From positions 1 to 14,556 of the forward strand of contig JANQFD010000032.1 of the NCBI GenBank assembly GCA_028278005.1: a stretch of DNA of 14,556 nucleotides. Reading direction: 5' to 3'. This stretch comes from Chlorobium sp. (GTDB taxonomy: Bacteria; Bacteroidota; Chlorobiia; Chlorobiales; Chlorobiaceae). Shown here piece after piece: positions 14,274 to 14,556 of the stretch (the stretch's first letter is position 1; each line of letters opens with the position of its first letter). The position numbers and the translations under genes were made by a program. Below the pieces are notes generated by a model. The model was given only the letters and a program-made list of their open reading frames with translations. It was not told the origin of the DNA and did no database searches.

Positions 14274-14556
14274 CTCTTTTTTTGCCCGGAAGATACGTAC
14301 GGGCAATCAGGGCAAGCAGCAGAATTGAAGAAGAGACCGCAACAAACCCCCCTTCTTTATGTGAACCGTCCTGAATCCAGTTCGCTATGTCGAATCCAAG
14401 GTATCCGTAGAGATAATTCACCATAACCCCGGCAGCAAAAGACATCACGATAATAACAACAAGGTACACAACCACTGCTCTTTTACCGAGGATCTTTGAA
14501 ACCACTGTCAGAGAAGCAACATTGGTCGCAGGTCCCGCCAGAAGAAAAACAAGAGC
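14269..14556 (-). CDS. C-terminal part of an ArsP/SO_0444-type metal-efflux permease (truncated by window end)
   Basis: The frame is open from the window end to TAA at 14269-14271, giving 95 residues; the start is beyond the window. The segment FLLAGPATNVASLTVV (about 4-19 of the visible part) is a hallmark of the DUF318/ArsP permease superfamily, which includes the SO_0444-type Cu/Zn efflux transporters. Further hydrophobic helices follow at about 28-45 and 72-88, and the chain ends with a basic YLPGKKRA tail. Transport of a metal or metalloid out of the cell is inferred from the family; which one cannot be told from this fragment. It is followed 99 bases later by the lipoprotein hydrolase gene on the same strand. 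Confidence 0.75.
   Translation of the reverse strand, partial: ALVFLLAGPATNVASLTVVSKILGKRAVVVYLVVIIVMSFAAGVMVNYLYGYLGFDIANWIQDGSHKEGGFVAVSSSILLLALIARTYLPGKKRA

Noticed and set aside
1..14556. CRISPR arrays, tRNA or rRNA genes, transposases, phage genes, toxin-antitoxin or defence modules
   Set aside because: No regularly spaced direct repeats, cloverleaf or characteristic protein motifs were found on either strand.

Overview
The window looks like chromosomal DNA of a green sulfur bacterium (Chlorobiaceae, e.g. Chlorobium or Prosthecochloris type). This is an inference from gene content and style: pyruvate phosphate dikinase (a PEP-forming step used with the reductive TCA cycle), a UvrA of the FCB-group type, weak Shine-Dalgarno signals at many starts, and short palindromic intergenic repeats. 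No rRNA, tRNA, CRISPR array, transposase or phage gene is visible. The genes are ordinary housekeeping and accessory metabolism; I found no convincing undescribed multi-gene system. The most unusual material is a set of intergenic repeats and a few family-atypical residues.

Layout. 1-72: 3' end of an unidentified gene. 152-291: a 140-bp repeat bounded by 16-bp inverted repeats. 294-836 (-): isochorismatase-like cysteine hydrolase, divergent from 941-1447 (+), an isoprenylcysteine methyltransferase-like membrane protein. 1627-2820 (+): FprA-type flavodiiron protein (O2/NO reduction). 2817-3058: two inverted copies of the same repeat family, one carrying a nested TCCCGA/TCGGGA palindrome. 4591-3076 (-): a two-gene unit of a beta-propeller-like protein and a CobB/SIRT5-like sirtuin, with a perfect palindrome over its likely promoter. 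4697-4777 (-): possible 26-residue ORF. 4833-5489 (+): ElbB, convergent with 5520-6386 (-), a lone nucleoside-type ABC permease. 6525-9272 (+): PpdK. 9311-9351: perfect 14-bp hairpin. 9406-12246 (+): UvrA, convergent with 12312-12944 (-), a HAD phosphatase. 13103-14170 (-): DUF900-type alpha/beta hydrolase lipoprotein. 14269-14556 (-): C-terminal part of an ArsP/SO_0444-type metal-efflux permease. The last three minus-strand genes are separated by copies of a second short palindrome.

Function. The genes fit an anaerobic autotroph: PpdK turns pyruvate into PEP after CO2 fixation, the flavodiiron protein removes O2 or NO, UvrA serves nucleotide excision repair, and ElbB, the sirtuin, the HAD enzyme and the isochorismatase-like protein are small-molecule or protein-modification enzymes. 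Apart from the propeller-sirtuin pair, most genes seem to be transcribed individually.
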